Origin: Meloidogyne chitwoodi
Lineage: Eukaryota > Nematoda > Chromadorea > Rhabditida > Meloidogynidae
Direction of reading: 5' to 3'
Assembly: GCA_015183035.1 (NCBI GenBank)
Contig: JACZZP010000009.1
Location: 1,364,001 to 1,428,000, forward strand
DNA length: 64,000 nt
Every line of letters starts with the position of its first letter. Within the stretch, counting starts at the first letter, position 1. A program made the translations under genes and the position numbers. Shown in pieces: positions 22,688-36,800 of the stretch. The notes below the pieces were generated by a model. The model was not told where the DNA came from and searched no databases. It saw nothing but the letters and a program-made list of their open reading frames with translations.

Positions 22688-24842
22688 ATGATATTAAAAG
22701 AAGAAGAAGAAGAATTAATTATTTCAAATTGTACATATAGATATGGTTAATTAATTAATTAATTAATTAATTTATTTTATTTTTTAATTTTTTATAGATT
22801 TAAATGATAATTTAATTAAATTAATTTCTCTTTGGTTAGATGGACCAATTACAATAATTGCTGCACTTTTAGCATTTGTTGGTTGTCATTTTGCTATTAA
22901 ATTTTTAGCCCGTGCTGGACTTAATAGAGATTTAACTGCTGGTAATTAATTTAATTTAAATTAATTTAATTTAATTTATAAATTAATTTAAATAGCATTA
23001 TATACTCTTTGTATTTGTGATTCATTTCTTATTTTAATGGTTGTTATATATCATTCATTAGAAGCTTGTTCAATTCTTTTATTAAATACAAATATTATGT
23101 GGAATGAACAAAGTAGTGTTGTAAGTATTTAATTTAATTTATTATTTTAATTTTAAATTTAAAAGTTAATAACACATGGAATTGTAAGTTCATCAACTAC
23201 TTCTTCTGTTAGTTTATTTTTTAATTTAATTTATTTAATTAATTAATTTATAGACACTTCTTGTTGTTTTTATTACATTTAGACGTTTTTTGGTTGTTTG
23301 GTGGCCTTTAAAATATGCAAGAATACGTGAACCTAAAAGAAATGTAATATTTTATTTTTAATTAAAATACAAAATAAAAAAAGGATCAACTTCAAAAATC
23401 ATTTTCTTCAATGGAAGAGGCCACAGAAAATAGTGGAATTTTTAAAAGTGGAGGTCTTGTACGTTCATTTTCTAAAAGATTTATTTCTTCAAATAATTAT
23501 AAAAAATCTACAAATATTCGAAAAATATTACATCCATTTATTTTTCCAAGTTTTAATATTATTATTATTTTTTTAAAATTAATTTTAATTTTTTAAAAGT
23601 TTTTGTTTTGGTTTTTGCCTTTTTAATTAATTTTTCTGTATTTTTTGAATTTGAATTAGTTCCTTGTTTTGCTTTTGCTCATAATACTTTTTCTATGCAA
23701 TTATTTCCAACATCTTTAAGACAATCTAAAATTGTTTGTTTTCTTTTATTTTAAATTAAATTAATTTAATTTAAAAAATAAAGTATTATATGTTACGTAC
23801 AACAATAGCAATGGTTACACAAACAATTGGACCAATTCTTTTAATTACTTTTTTAACAGCAATTACTGAATATAAAGTTGCTGTTTCATTAAAAGCTAGA
23901 AGAACGTTTGTTTTTTTAATTAATTAATTAATTAATTTTAAATTAAAGTCTTTTTGAAGCACAAAATAGAAGTCGTTCAATTGTTGCTTTAGAAGAATTA
24001 AAAGAAAAAGTATCTAGAACTGTTTCTATATTTATTGCTATTAAATTTCTTATTCTCAGGTTAATATTTTAAATTAAATTATTTTTTTATTTAAAGGTCT
24101 TTACCAATTTTTTTTGATATTTATGAAACTTTTTATGGAATTGATTCTTTTGGTATTATTTTAAGTATTTTGGTACGTTTATCTGATTTTGGTGTTGTTC
24201 TTAATTCTGCTACTAATTCATTTGCTTATTTTGGTAAAACTGAATTTTTTGCTAATAGACTTAAAAGTAAATTATTAAAAGAAAGGCAACATATAATGGT
24301 AGCTAAGGTAATTATTTTATTAAATTTAATAAAATAATATAATTTTATTATTTTCTAATAATTATTTTTTAATTAATTAAATTTTAGGCTGCCTCAGCTT
24401 GTTTAATAACTGGAATATCACCAAAATATTTACCAAAACAAATTATTTGTTATAATAGTCATACAAATAAAGATTTAAATCTTTCTGATATTGGTTAATT
24501 ATTTTTTTAATTTAATTAAAGAGAATATAATAATAATAATAATTTTATTTTTTAAAAGTTCGTCGTCGAAATCAAAGAAAAACTTTAAGTTATTTTTCTC
24601 GTAATTCTCCTATTAATTCTTTATCAACTTCTGATTCTCCTTCAGGAACTCCATTAATTAGAAATAGTCATTTTCTTTCACTTCGAAGTAATGGAAATAC
24701 TATTATTTATAATAATAATAATAATAATAATAAATTAATTAATAAATCTCCATTAGCTAATAATTTAAATAATAAATTAATAAAAAAAGAAAAAGAAGTA
24801 ATTGAACCAATTAATGATTTTATAAATATTGAAATTTGTTAA
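22688..24842 (+). CDS. Rhodopsin-class (peptide-type) G-protein-coupled receptor
   Basis: Seven hydrophobic segments are spread over about ten exons with introns of about 40-60 bp. Exon 1 (22688-22745) encodes a short acidic extracellular tail with an NCT glycosylation site. TM1 lies in PITIIAALLAFVGCHFAIKF, TM2 in LYTLCICDSFLILMVVIYHS and TM3 in STTSSTLLVVFITFRRFLVV, followed by WPLKYARI. A long first or second cytosolic segment carries SFSKRF. TM4 is in FVLVFAFLINFSVFF, and the second extracellular loop has a Cys in ELVPCFAFAHNTF. TM5 is TTIAMVTQTIGPILLITFL, then SLKARRT. TM6-7 lie in FIAIKFLILRSLPIFFDIYE and VVLNSATNSFAYFGKTEFF. The cytosolic tail is long and Asn/Ser-rich. The overall pattern resembles nematode FMRFamide-type receptors, but the subfamily is not certain. 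The usual D/E-R-Y is replaced by R-R-F. Confidence 0.8.
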
Positions 24843-24980
24843 ATTAATTATTTTGATCTCAATATTTATTTATATTAAATATTATTTTATTTTTATTAAA
24901 TTTAAAAATATATTTATGGCATTTAATAATAAATAAATATTAATAATATAATTTAATTTAAATATTTTCTTCTCTTTTTC
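24843..24980. other. Convergent 3' region
   Basis: 138 bp between the GPCR stop codon (+) and the stop codon of the PAN protein gene (-). A/T only, with AATAAA words on both strands; no other feature seen. Confidence 0.45.
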
Positions 24981-27871
24981 TTATCTTTTAATTTTAATAA
25001 AATTATTTAATTTTAATTTTAACAATCTATAGGTTTTAAACAAGATTCTCTTTTCATAACATTCCATCTTTATAATTAATAATTAATTAATAAAATAAAA
25101 TAAATAACTTGCCTCATTCCGTATGGACATTTTTTTCTTCCAAAAGCATCTCTAACTGCTCTACATTCACTCAAAATTGCAAATTTATTTTTTTCATTTA
25201 TTTGTTGATTATTAGAATTATTATTATTATTAGAATTCCAAATTCGATGAATTTTTATTGTTGGTTCTAAAAAAAAGAATAATTATTTTATTTATTTATT
25301 TTTAACTTTTTTTGCAAGGAATTGTTTCTTTTGGACATTTTCTAATATCTTTTGATTTTCTACATTTTAAATAACGATGACGCATTTCAATAGCTATTTC
25401 TGAATTAAGACATTTTGACCAATTAGTCCATTCATCTTCTTCTTCTTCAGTAATATTTTTTTTAATTTTTTCATAAATCGGAGAATCCTTTTTTAAATTA
25501 AATATTATTTAAATTAATTTAATTAAAAAACATAAAAACGTCTTTGTTCATTTATTGTTGAAGGATTATTAATTAATAATCTTTGTTTAGATTGTGTAGT
25601 ATCTAAATCTAAATAAATCATAAATTCAACATTTTGTTCTTCTGGGACAAAAACATCAGATTGAGTATGTCTACTTTCTGAGTTCATTAAACAATTCTTT
25701 AAAATAAATATATTTTAAAAATATATTTAAAAAAAAACCTGTTCTTGATCAGATGGATAAAACATTAAAGATTTACAATTAAATCCAAAATTTACAGAAG
25801 CAGATAAACAAGATTTTAAACATTCTGACAAAGAACCAGCATTAGAAACTTCTTGAACATGACTATAAAATTATTAAAATATTTTATTAAAAAACAAACC
25901 CAACAAGAATATATCCAGGAATTGCTGTAAATGTACGACGATTTTCATCTTTTTTTATTTTTATTAAAAAATAATTAAATTTTTAAATTAAAATTAAAAC
26001 CTTTTAAAATTGTTTTTTCAATACAAACTTTTTCAAAATATTTAGCATTTTCAGTTTCATTTGAAGGTAAAAATAATAAAATATTATTAGAATTATTTAA
26101 AAATATTTGAGTAGCATAATTATTAAATAATTCACATCCTTTTGTTGTTGTCCATTGAACAGAATTACTTTTAATTTAATTTATTTAAATTAATTTAATA
26201 AATATTTACCAATAATTTGTTGTTGTTTTTCCTCCAAAATTATCACAATTATTTAAACAATCTATTTCATTTTTTATTTCATTTATTTTTTCTATTTTTT
26301 CTAAATTTTTTCTTTCAAGTTTTCCTTCAATTTCAATATAATAAGATATTTGTCCTATTTTTGGACATGCATTATTTGTTATTATTTTTTGTTGTTTTAA
26401 AATTGGTCTTTGTATTAAATGAGTTTTATTTAAATTTTTATTAAATTGAACATCTTTTTGAGGCTTTTTTTAAGAATTAAAATAATAATTAAAATAATTA
26501 AAAAAACCTCAAAAGTTTTAAAACCAAATAATGATTTTCCTATTTCTTTAGAAGAAGATTGTTCTTCTTCTTCTAAAGAAGAAGAATTAATTAATAAATT
26601 ATTTAAATTAATATTTGAATTATTTTCAAATATTAATTGTTGTCCAATTTCAATATTTTGTAACTAAAATTTATTTTATTTTTTTAATAAATAAATAAAA
26701 AAACTAAATGATTTGAAGATTGTAAATTATCAAAAGAATTATTATTATTTGATAAAAATGAAGGAAATAATTGCTCTGAAATTGTTGTAGATGTAGTAAT
26801 ATTTTCATTAATAATTGTCTTTTTTAAATAAAATAAATAAATAATTATTTTTAATAAAAATAATTACTTTTTCTTCTGTTAAATTTAAAGGTATATTTAT
26901 TTCTTCTATAATTTCAGAAAGTGCTTTTTGTTTTTCATTATTATTATTATTTATAGTAGTAAAATTAAAATGTTCATTATTTTGTTTATTAATTCCTAAC
27001 ATTTCTATATCTGTTGGAGGAAGTGCTGGCATATATCTTTTTTATTTTTAAATTAATTAATTATTTATTTAAAAATAATTTAACTGAAAATAATCACGTC
27101 CTTCATAATCTAACAAATTATATGGAGAATCACCACCATTAACAGCAAATAAATCACAAATTTTCCAACGATGATCATAAGTTAAAGAACGGCAAATCCA
27201 TTCAGTTGATTGATTCTTTTTTATTTTATTTTAATTTAATCTAAAATAAAATAAATTACCTGAAATTGTTTACTACATCTTTCAAGACATTCATCACAAT
27301 TAATACCACTAGATCTGTCAAACATTATAGCATTAGCAATAGCTGATTGTGCTTGCATTTGCCATTGTGTTATATCTTTTTTTAATTAATTAAATTAAAA
27401 TTATTTATTTTTACCAAAATGACATTCTCCTTCACTTCTAACTTCTCTTCTCACAGGTGGAGGTACTGGTCTATAACTAACTGAATTACTATTTCCACTA
27501 CCTGTACCAATAATATTTCCATCATTTACTCCATTATTTCCTGAATCTTCTCTTAATTCTGAAGAAAATAGAGGAATCCTTAAATTATTATTATTTATTT
27601 ATTATAATTAAATTGTTTTTAATTAAATAATAAGTAAATAAATAAATAAAAATAATTGCCTAGGAGGTGCTATTGGCGGTAAAGGAATTTTTTTAATATT
27701 TGCTGCATGAAGTAAAGATTTTGAAGGATCACCATTAATTGACTTTTCTTTAATTAAAATATTATTTTGACCACCTGTATATCCATCATAACCATTACTT
27801 TTTACAAAAGAAAATAAAAAACAAAGAAAATAATTAAAAAAATAATAATATTTAATTAAAATTAATGTCAT
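24981..27871 (-). CDS. Secreted PAN/apple-domain protein with TSP1-like module
   Basis: The start at 27871 gives a hydrophobic signal sequence (YYYFFNYFLCFLFSFVKSNG). A Pro-rich linker (KKIPLPPIAPPR) and a Gly/Ser/Asn linker follow. First Cys-rich domain: CDECLERCSKQFQ, WICRSLTYDHRWKICDLF and GGDSPYNLLDYEGRDYF, a good PAN/apple pattern. After a long Asn/Ser/Glu-rich spacer a second domain has CPKIGQISYYIEIEGKLE, IDCLNNCDNFGG and KGCELFNN. A third has PGYILVGHVQEVSNAGSLSE, CLKSCLS and NCKSLMFYPSDQEQNCLMN. The C-terminal part has EWTNWSKCLNSE and MRHRYLKC, like a thrombospondin type 1 repeat, and KKCPYGMRQ. PAN domains mediate protein or glycan contacts in extracellular matrix; similar nematode proteins belong to the cuticle or apical matrix. 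No ZP domain or C-terminal membrane anchor is seen. The last exon (about 25045-24981) is the least certain. Confidence 0.72.
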
Positions 27872-29780
27872 CTAAATTTACATAAAACTAAAGTTTTTTT
27901 TAATTATTTTTCTTTCTTTACACATATTTAAATTAATAAATATACTTTTTCTTTTCAGTGTAAAAAAGTGTGTTTTTGTTTTTATAAATATTATAACTAA
28001 AAAAGATAGAGATTTTTATTAAAGATTATATTTAAAAAAAAAGATTATTATTATTATTTTAATATTAAAATAAATAATTAAAAAAACTAAATCATTTTAA
28101 TTAAAAAAAGATTAAAAAGTGCTAAAAATAAATAAATTAGCTTAAAACTTTGATGAATATTTTTGGTTGTTGTCATTGTTATTTTTTATTATTCTTTTTA
28201 TTTTTCTCTATAAAAGTTCTCTTTCTTTAATTTAATTCTTAAATATATAACTAGTTATTATTATTATATTGTTTTCGAGAAATGGGATATTAAGCATTAA
28301 AAAAATTGGTTAAAAAAAGAAGAAAAGTTCAGAAAAGCTTTAGAAAAAAATAGCGAAAACATCACTCTCACGCTGTTTGAAAAAAGAAAAATAATTTACC
28401 AATCAACCCTTTCATTAAAAGTATACCCTTTTTCGTTGTAATTTTTTAATTTAATTCATTACATCCTGACGTGTTTTTTTAGATTTACATTTATTTTTTA
28501 TTATTTATTCTAATTTATTGTTTTCATCTCTAAATTCAATATATCTTTTTTTAAAGATTTTATTTTAAATTTATAAATATACTTAATTTTTATTGAGTTA
28601 ATAAAAAATAATTAAAAATTATACATAAATTAATTAGATTAAAAAAAATTAGAGATAATATATTATTTAAAAGGAGAATAAAAGTATTGGAGAAATATTG
28701 AGAATATTTTGGTTTATTATTTATGAGTAAAAGCTTTTTAATTTGGTCAAAAGTCCATTGAGTTGGACTTGGAATTAACTTTAATTAATTAAAATATATA
28801 GGTAAATATTATTAAATAGATAAATTTAAATTTTTTAATTTTTGTGAATATTTACCAAAAATATTTTACCCGATTGGCTGGCTTACATATATATTCAATA
28901 GTCTAAGATTTTAAAGTGTGCAGGTCAGGCTTAACTCTTTATTACCAATTTATAAAAGTTAAGTCAAAAACTAAAGCCATTAAGCCTTACTTTATCATAA
29001 AGCATTTTTTTGAGGTTTTTTGAATTAATTAAAAATATTTATATAAATTTAAAATAAATATATTCTTTAGAAAAAAAGAACTTAAACAATCCAAATTTTA
29101 TCATTCGTTTATTCTCGTATAATCAAAAAGAGCTTATCAATCCCTTTCATTATTATTTCCTGTTTTTTGGTTGATATAACGCTCGGTTTACTAAACAAAT
29201 TTTTTAATAAATAAATATATAAAAATAGAAAAAATAAATAAATATATATAATTTTAAAGTAAAATTAATAAAATTAAAAATTAATTAAAATAAAAAGGTA
29301 AAAGTTCCCTGAACTTTTTTTATAAAATATTTTTTTAAATTTTTAAAAAATATTCAACTTTTTTTTTGCCGCATTCTATATATTTCTTTTTAGAATTCTT
29401 TGTTAAGTTTAAAATCCATTATTCTTTTTTCGTTTTCAATTTTTGTTCGTTTATTTATTAACTGGCAAAAAACGATGAGAAAAAAAGATTCATAAAAAAA
29501 TTTACAAAAAATGTTTTATTCTTTGGGAATTTTTCTTATAAAGAGAAATCATGACAAAGTCAATTTGTCAAGAAAGGAAGAGGCTTTTTTACTTCCTGAC
29601 GTAAGAAAAAAGAAAATGATATGGAAATTTAGGCTTTAAAGTGTTTAAATCTTTTGCTTTTGCGACGTAGCATATACTGATATTGCAGATATACACAAAA
29701 AATAAATTTTTAATAAATTCAATTATTTGATTTTTGTATTTTATAAAAAATTAATACCAAAAAAATTAGGTTCAAATAAA
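27872..29780. other. AT-rich intergenic stretch
   Basis: No coding exon chain. Contains the putative promoter of the PAN protein gene (27872-28300) and scattered moderately AT-rich blocks (28280-28480, 29090-29200, 29380-29690) with no recognised motif. Confidence 0.5.
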
Positions 29781-29792
29781 GTTGATTCCTCT

Positions 29793-29870
29793 TATAAGGA
29801 CACCACAAGGGAACGGCCCGCAAGAGTCCTTAAACCTTTGTTCCTTATATTCCGGTGTTCTTATAACTAA
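29793..29870. mobile_element. Short inverted repeat, remnant of a small element
   Basis: TTATAAGGACACC at the left is matched in reverse complement by CCGGTGTTCTTATAA at the right, enclosing about 50 bp of unusually GC-rich sequence. It is too short and diverged to name; probably a decayed foldback element. Confidence 0.4.
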
Positions 29871-29924
29871 AGTCATTGTATTATAAGTATATATCAGATT
29901 TTCCTCTTCTGGGCACTAGTCCAA

Positions 29925-30000
29925 GAGAATTGCCGGATATCCGGAACAGATTCGAAAATTTTGGATATTCGGATTTTTCGGATCCGGATCCGATAACCCT
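29925..30000. repeat. GGATATCCGGA / GGATCCGGATCCG oligomer cluster
   Basis: A dense cluster of GGAT/ATCC words including GCCGGATATCCGGA, GATATTCGGATT and CGGATCCGGATCCG within 75 bp. It is palindromic at several scales and GC-richer than its flanks. It resembles the oligomer cluster at 1029-1190 in style but not in sequence. Confidence 0.4.
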
Positions 30001-30059
30001 ACTGGGCAGCTCGCTTTTCTTAAGACTCCTCAATCCCATAATATACAAATATGCTGCAA

Positions 30060-30751
30060 ATTTTTGAAATTGTTTAAATATTTTATTTTACCTTAAAATA
30101 TTTATCATTCTTGGAAATGTGTCATTTTTCAGTTTTTGTCTAGTAAAATATTTTTATTTTGTAAATCTTTAAATTAATTTATAATATGTATAAGTACGAT
30201 AAATTGTTTTTTTTTGTTAATAAACTAATTTTGTTAAATTTTTATCATCAGTGTTATAAGAATAAGGCTAACAAGAAATTTATTATTTTTTTGAAAAATC
30301 GAAAAATGTGACGAAATAAGAAATTATATTTTAAATGTAGGACGAATTAAAATTTACGGATTTGATCTTTCGACATTTGAACTTTTTTAAATAATTAATG
30401 TCAAAACGGGTAAGGATGATTCAGAGTCTCGTCGATTTATAATGTCTATCGTGTTTCTATTATTAAGGGCACCGAATTACTAGATAACCAGCAATCCCGC
30501 ATTTTTTCTGATTTGCAGGATTTTGTGCACTAAATTGTTGACTCTGAATATCCCCCGTTTATTGAGATTATTTTTATATTCTTTTCTCTAGATCATATTT
30601 ATTTTTTAACATGTATAGAGTGCTTGTCTGTGAAATAGCACAATTTTCTATGTGGTAAATCTTGATACATAAATCAAGTTGCATGATTTATTGGATTTAA
30701 AAGTTTAGCATTTCCTACCTTATAATCAAATTACTGAAATATATTTTTAAC
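30060..30751. other. Intergenic, no gene seen
   Basis: AT-rich with a somewhat less AT-rich portion at 30350-30600. No exon chain, tRNA-like arm or clear repeat was recognised. Confidence 0.45.
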
Positions 30752-31059
30752 TTGGCACTACTGAAGATGGAATGGTATTTTTTTCTTTTTGTCTACTGCA
30801 TGTCTAAAAGTTGAAAATAATTATTCAATTCACTTCGACAATCTGAGTCTAATGGTACTATTCTAATTGCATGACTTGAATATATGGCGAGATACAGGTC
30901 CCTGAAAATCAAAAAACCATAGAGGGGAGTAAGCTCCTCAAAGTGATTACACGGCGCTCTCTTAAATTATTTCCGCCGAATTAATTTTTTCCTGATAAAA
31001 CATTTTAGTCATGCCGTAAACAAAAAGAAAAAATGCCATCCCATCTTCATTGTTGCCAA
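30752..31059. mobile_element. Foldback (MITE-like) element just upstream of rho-1
   Basis: Terminal arms of about 58 bp are reverse complements at roughly three quarters of positions. The left reads TTGGCACTACTGAAGATGG then a T-rich stretch with CTTTTTGT; the right, reversed, reads TTGGCAACAATGAAGATGG then the same stretch. Both continue to GCATG...CTAAAA. The middle (about 30887-30935) holds a block beginning CGAGATACAGGTCCCTGAAA and ending CCATAGAGGGGAG, which is also present in the element at 33024-33424. It ends 64 bp before the rho-1 ATG. Confidence 0.7.
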
Positions 31060-31120
31060 AAATTGTTAATCATTTAACTAATCATAATTTTTATTTGAGA
31101 TTTTAATACGTTAATAATAA

Positions 31121-32417
<1,297 letters not shown>

Positions 32418-33023
32418 TCAAATATATTAAACAATAGTAACTGACCTATCTTTTGTATTGTGGTCATAAGATTGTTGCCTAATTTCTTTGTGGCGTTGTA
32501 TGCTTTTATGTTCCGTTTTGCTTATAATTGACTTTATTGCCTCTTTTCTACCACACCCAATCGCTCTATATATAAAAAGCTCCATTTTATTAACCCAATC
32601 GATCTTTCTTTATGTTTAATCACAAAAAAGTAGAAATTGGCACCACTTAAACTTCATTTTGTTCTTTTGGCGGTTCCTCCTATTTAAGAATTTTTATGGA
32701 AAATAACTACAATTAATTGCTTTTTAAATAAATATTTAAAAATATACTAATTATGTAAATATTTTATTATGTTATGAAGTAATTTCGAAGTTTTTATAAC
32801 ATACTGAACTTTTAGATTAGGCCAGGTATCTGAAAAAATTAATACAAAATTCTTTTAAAAACATCTTTCTTTAAAATCCTATTATTGAAAATTCCATTAA
32901 CAGTTATATGGCAAAGGATACAAGAGCCATAGATAGTAGAATCCTTTGTTTCATTGTGTTATTGATAATTTTTGAGGCCAATTTTTTACCACATTTGTCG
33001 TGTAAATGTATTGATCGAGTTTT
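32418..33023. other. 3' flank of rho-1, no further gene seen
   Basis: Contains the likely rho-1 3' UTR (AATAAA-like words after 32720) and AT-rich spacer. An open frame at 32908-33120 runs into the foldback element and is judged non-coding. Confidence 0.45.
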
Positions 33024-33424
33024 GATAGCTCTCAAAAAACTGAGTCGATCAAGGAGTGGAGTAAGTCAAACGAATGTTTTTGGGCCGAGATACAGATCCC
33101 TGAAAATTGAAAAACCATAGAGGGGAGAGCTCCACAACCATGAGCGAAAAAATTGAGAAGTGATAAAACACTCCCAATAGGTCCAAGTTTGAGTGTTTCC
33201 AGCAAACTTCGATCCTCCATAACTTTGTTCAAAATCATTCAATCAAGACGATTTTGGTCACATTCGATAGGTCTCAAAGAGCTCTTTGCTATCATACTAA
33301 TTTTTTTCCAAAATGAGTTTGATCCCCCTATGGTTTTTCAATTTTCAGGGATCTATATCTCGGCCCAAAAACATTCGCTTGACTAACTCCACCCCTTGAT
33401 CGACTCAGTTTTTTGAGAGCTATC
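33024..33424. mobile_element. Foldback element with arms of about 110 bp
   Basis: The left arm begins GATAGCTCTCAAAAAACTGA, then GTCGATCAAGGAGTGGAGT, AGTCAAACGAATGTTTTTGG and GCCGAGATACAGATCCCTGA. The right arm (about 33310-33424) is the reverse complement with only scattered differences. The central 180 bp has no inverted partner and short open frames only. The inner part of each arm is the same block found once inside the element at 30752-31059. No transposase is encoded, so it would be non-autonomous. Confidence 0.8.
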
Positions 33425-33811
33425 GAATGACACCTTAATTGCCCGGATCAGACCACAGACAAAATACCCCTTACAGGAAATTCTCGCTTTGCAATGTGGC
33501 CAGCCATGCTGCGTATAACTTAAAAACTATAATTTTTAGGTAGATTTTCTTTATCAAAAGAGATTAGTTAAGCGACACCAAATTTATAACAGATCAAAAT
33601 GAAAAAAATTTTTTTAATTTATTTGGCTCGTTTATAAAATCATCTTGTGACATGAATTATGAATATTTAATTACTTTAAAAGTAAAAATTTAGTATAGAT
33701 AGTAATATATAAAAAGTGTTATTGAAATTTGGACGGGCAAGAAGTTTAAAAAACGGCACAGGAAAAACAAAAAGAAATAAAATAATGTTATTTAGAATGA
33801 TATTAATTGAC
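33425..33811. other. Spacer between foldback element and the SHOC2 gene 3' end
   Basis: A moderately AT-rich stretch without a supported gene; it includes the likely 3' UTR of the minus-strand SHOC2 gene. Confidence 0.4.
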
Positions 33812-36800
33812 TCAAATATTGAGCACTCCTCTATAAGGACCATGCATTTTCAAATATTGAATTACAAGTGAGGGTCCTCCTTCAGTAATATCTTTAAAAA
33901 AATTAATTAAAGTAAAAATTTAATAGTTTTCTTACCAGAAGGAATTTGTGTAAGTGGACAACGTTCAATTGACATTATCTCTAATGAGGAACAGAGCACC
34001 AATTCAAAAGGTAAACTAAAATTTAAATTAATATATAAATTAAATAAGAATATTTTTCTTGCCTGTGCAAGTTTGGATTATCATTCAAATAAAGACTTTT
34101 TAAATTCTCCAAATGTCCTGAATTTTTAAAAGATATTTTAAAAAAAAGCAAAAAATGACCTATTTCTTCTGGAATGAAAGTTATAAGATTTTCGCCAACT
34201 CTAAGATCAACTAAATTAGATAAGTTTCCAATTGTTCTAGGCAATGAAGTAAGCTGATTTGACTAAAAATGTTTTTATAAAATCTTCTAACAATCTGAAC
34301 CAGACCCGTAGCCAGAAAAGCGGTGGAGATAATTTTTTCAAGCATCTTTTACTCAATCGAAAAAATTTTATATTTTAGTGCCGCTTGAACTTTTTCCTTT
34401 TTTCCGTTTTCCCCAATATCTTTATTCTATAAATTCGGAATTCCTCTCCTGATATGATATCCAAACCTGAATCCAAAGCTTTGTTAGAGCAGTTAAAAAT
34501 CCTATATCTGATGGAACAGCTTCTAATTCATTTTCTTCTAAATCAAGTTCTCTCAATTTTCTCAATGAACCAATTTGTGAGGGAAGTCTTTTAAAACGAT
34601 TTGTAGAAAGTACCAAAACTTCAAGATTAATTAATTTGTCAATTTCTAAATAAATTTAAATTAAATATAAAAATTAAAAAAAAACCAGGAGGAAGTTCAT
34701 GAATATCATTATTAGACATATTTAACTCTGTCAATGTAATCCAAGAACCAAAATCAAGTGGAAAATCAATTAATTCATTTTCCTTGAAATTGAGCTTTGA
34801 AAGTTGTCCGGCCTTAGCAAAAATACCAAAAGGTATTTTATTTATATTGTTATGCTCTGCATTCACAGACTAAAAATGATCAAAAAATATTTGAACAAAA
34901 ATTTTAGGAAAATATCTAAAATCACTTCCATTTGTCCAAAATTGTTTTAATAAATTCTTACCACAGCCATTTCATATCCTCCCTGTGGTAAAGCACTCAA
35001 TTGATTTCTACTCAAATTAATATTTTTCAAATTTGGAAATGCTGAAAGAATTCCATCCTTAAATAAAAAAAATTTTTTATAAAAATATTTTTAAAAATAC
35101 AGGCAAAGCTTGGAGTTTATTGCTTTCTACTACAAATTCATCAATCAAAGTACATTGTGATAATAAATTAGGCAATTCAGTTAAATGATTATAACGAATA
35201 CCAAGACGTTTTAATGAACTTAACGAACCTTTAAAATATATTTTTTTAAATAAATTAAAAAAGGAATATGTACCAATATTATCAGGTAATTTAACAAGTT
35301 CATTATGTTGTAAATCAAGTTGAGTTAATTGGGAACATTGACCAATTTCTTTTTAAATTAATATAAATTAAAAAATAATATAAAAACCTTCGGGAATAGC
35401 TTTAAGATGATTTGAAGAAAGCAATAAAATAGAAAGGCATTTCATTTCAGACATAACATCTGGCAATTCAGAAATTTTATTTTCTCTCAAATCAAGCATT
35501 TTTAAACGTTTTAGATGCCTAAAAATTATTTTAAGAATAAAAAGGCTAATTTTAAGAAAATACTTGATATTTGGCGAAATTGTTTTAATTTTATTATAAC
35601 GAAGCCAAAGACTAAAAAATATTTCAATAATATTTAAATTTTTAATCAAACGTTTCTAATGATTCCATTTGGAAAACAACTGCAGGAATTTCCTAAATAA
35701 ATTTTTAATATTTAAATTTTATTTAAAATTTTAAAACTTCGCTGATTTTGTTATGCCGTAAATCTAAAGTTTCCAATTTCTTTAGTGCAGAAAGCGTCTC
35801 TGGAAGAGTAGACAAAGAATTCTGAAGATTAAATAATAAACAAGCCTTTGAAGATTTAAATTACCTCACTAAGGCCCAAAATACGCAAATTAATGAGTTG
35901 GCCAACAACTGGAGGTAAACTGGATAATTTATTCTAAAAAATATCTAAATTAAAGAAAAATATATATATACCTTATAAAGAAATAATTCTGTAAGTTGTG
36001 TTAATGATTGTATTGAATTGGGAATACTGGTAAGCTAAAAATTAAAAAAGTAAGAATCAAAAATAATAAAATATTTTAAAGTAACCGATTAAATATTTTA
36101 ATAAAAATAAATTTAAAAAAATTTCAACATTATTTTTATCTTCCTTTATTATATCGTAGGGGCTGGCTATATATTCTATTTCAAGAGAATAAATTTTAAA
36201 AAATATATGTTTGTTTAACCTCTGATGAATTTAGATCCAGCCTTGTTTCCCCACTTTCTCGACATCTTGTCAACTCCCGGTTGATATCCTAAATTAACTA
36301 GATTAATTAATAGATTTTAATAATTTAAAAACCTTTCTAATTTTATCGTCCGAGGAAATAGAATTAGTTTGTTTTTCGCTGAGGCTGTTTCGATAGCGTC
36401 CACGAGCAAAATTAGAAATTTTATTAATTATATGCCCACCAGGTGATTTGCTACGTACTGATTGGCTTCCATTATTTATATTACAATCGCCAATAGCATT
36501 TGCCTTAAAGAAAATATTTAAATAAAATTAATATTTTTTAAAATTACTCCATTATTATTATTTGGCCTAAATTCCAGTTCGACAGTTGCAGCTCCCCCGT
36601 TGCCTGTATTTTCAATAGCTGTTGCCAATGCTTTGGCCTGTTGGCCTTGGATTTGCTTTTCAGTCATGGAATGGGCAGAGCCCAGCCGAATTTTATCGTC
36701 TAATTTCCTTCCAACAATGAGTGCCTTCTACAAAAGTAAAAAATAACAAAATATAAAATAAATAAAATTTAGATTAGTTCAAAATATATAATATTGAAAT

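Noticed and set aside
26217..26667. Plus-strand Phe/Leu-rich and Lys-rich open frames
   Set aside because: Antisense to the PAN-domain gene, which has conserved domains and good splice sites.
32908..33386. Open frames near the 3' flank of rho-1, two of them containing MVFQFSGI-type segments
   Set aside because: They lie in the foldback element arms, and the matching segments arise from the inverted repeat.
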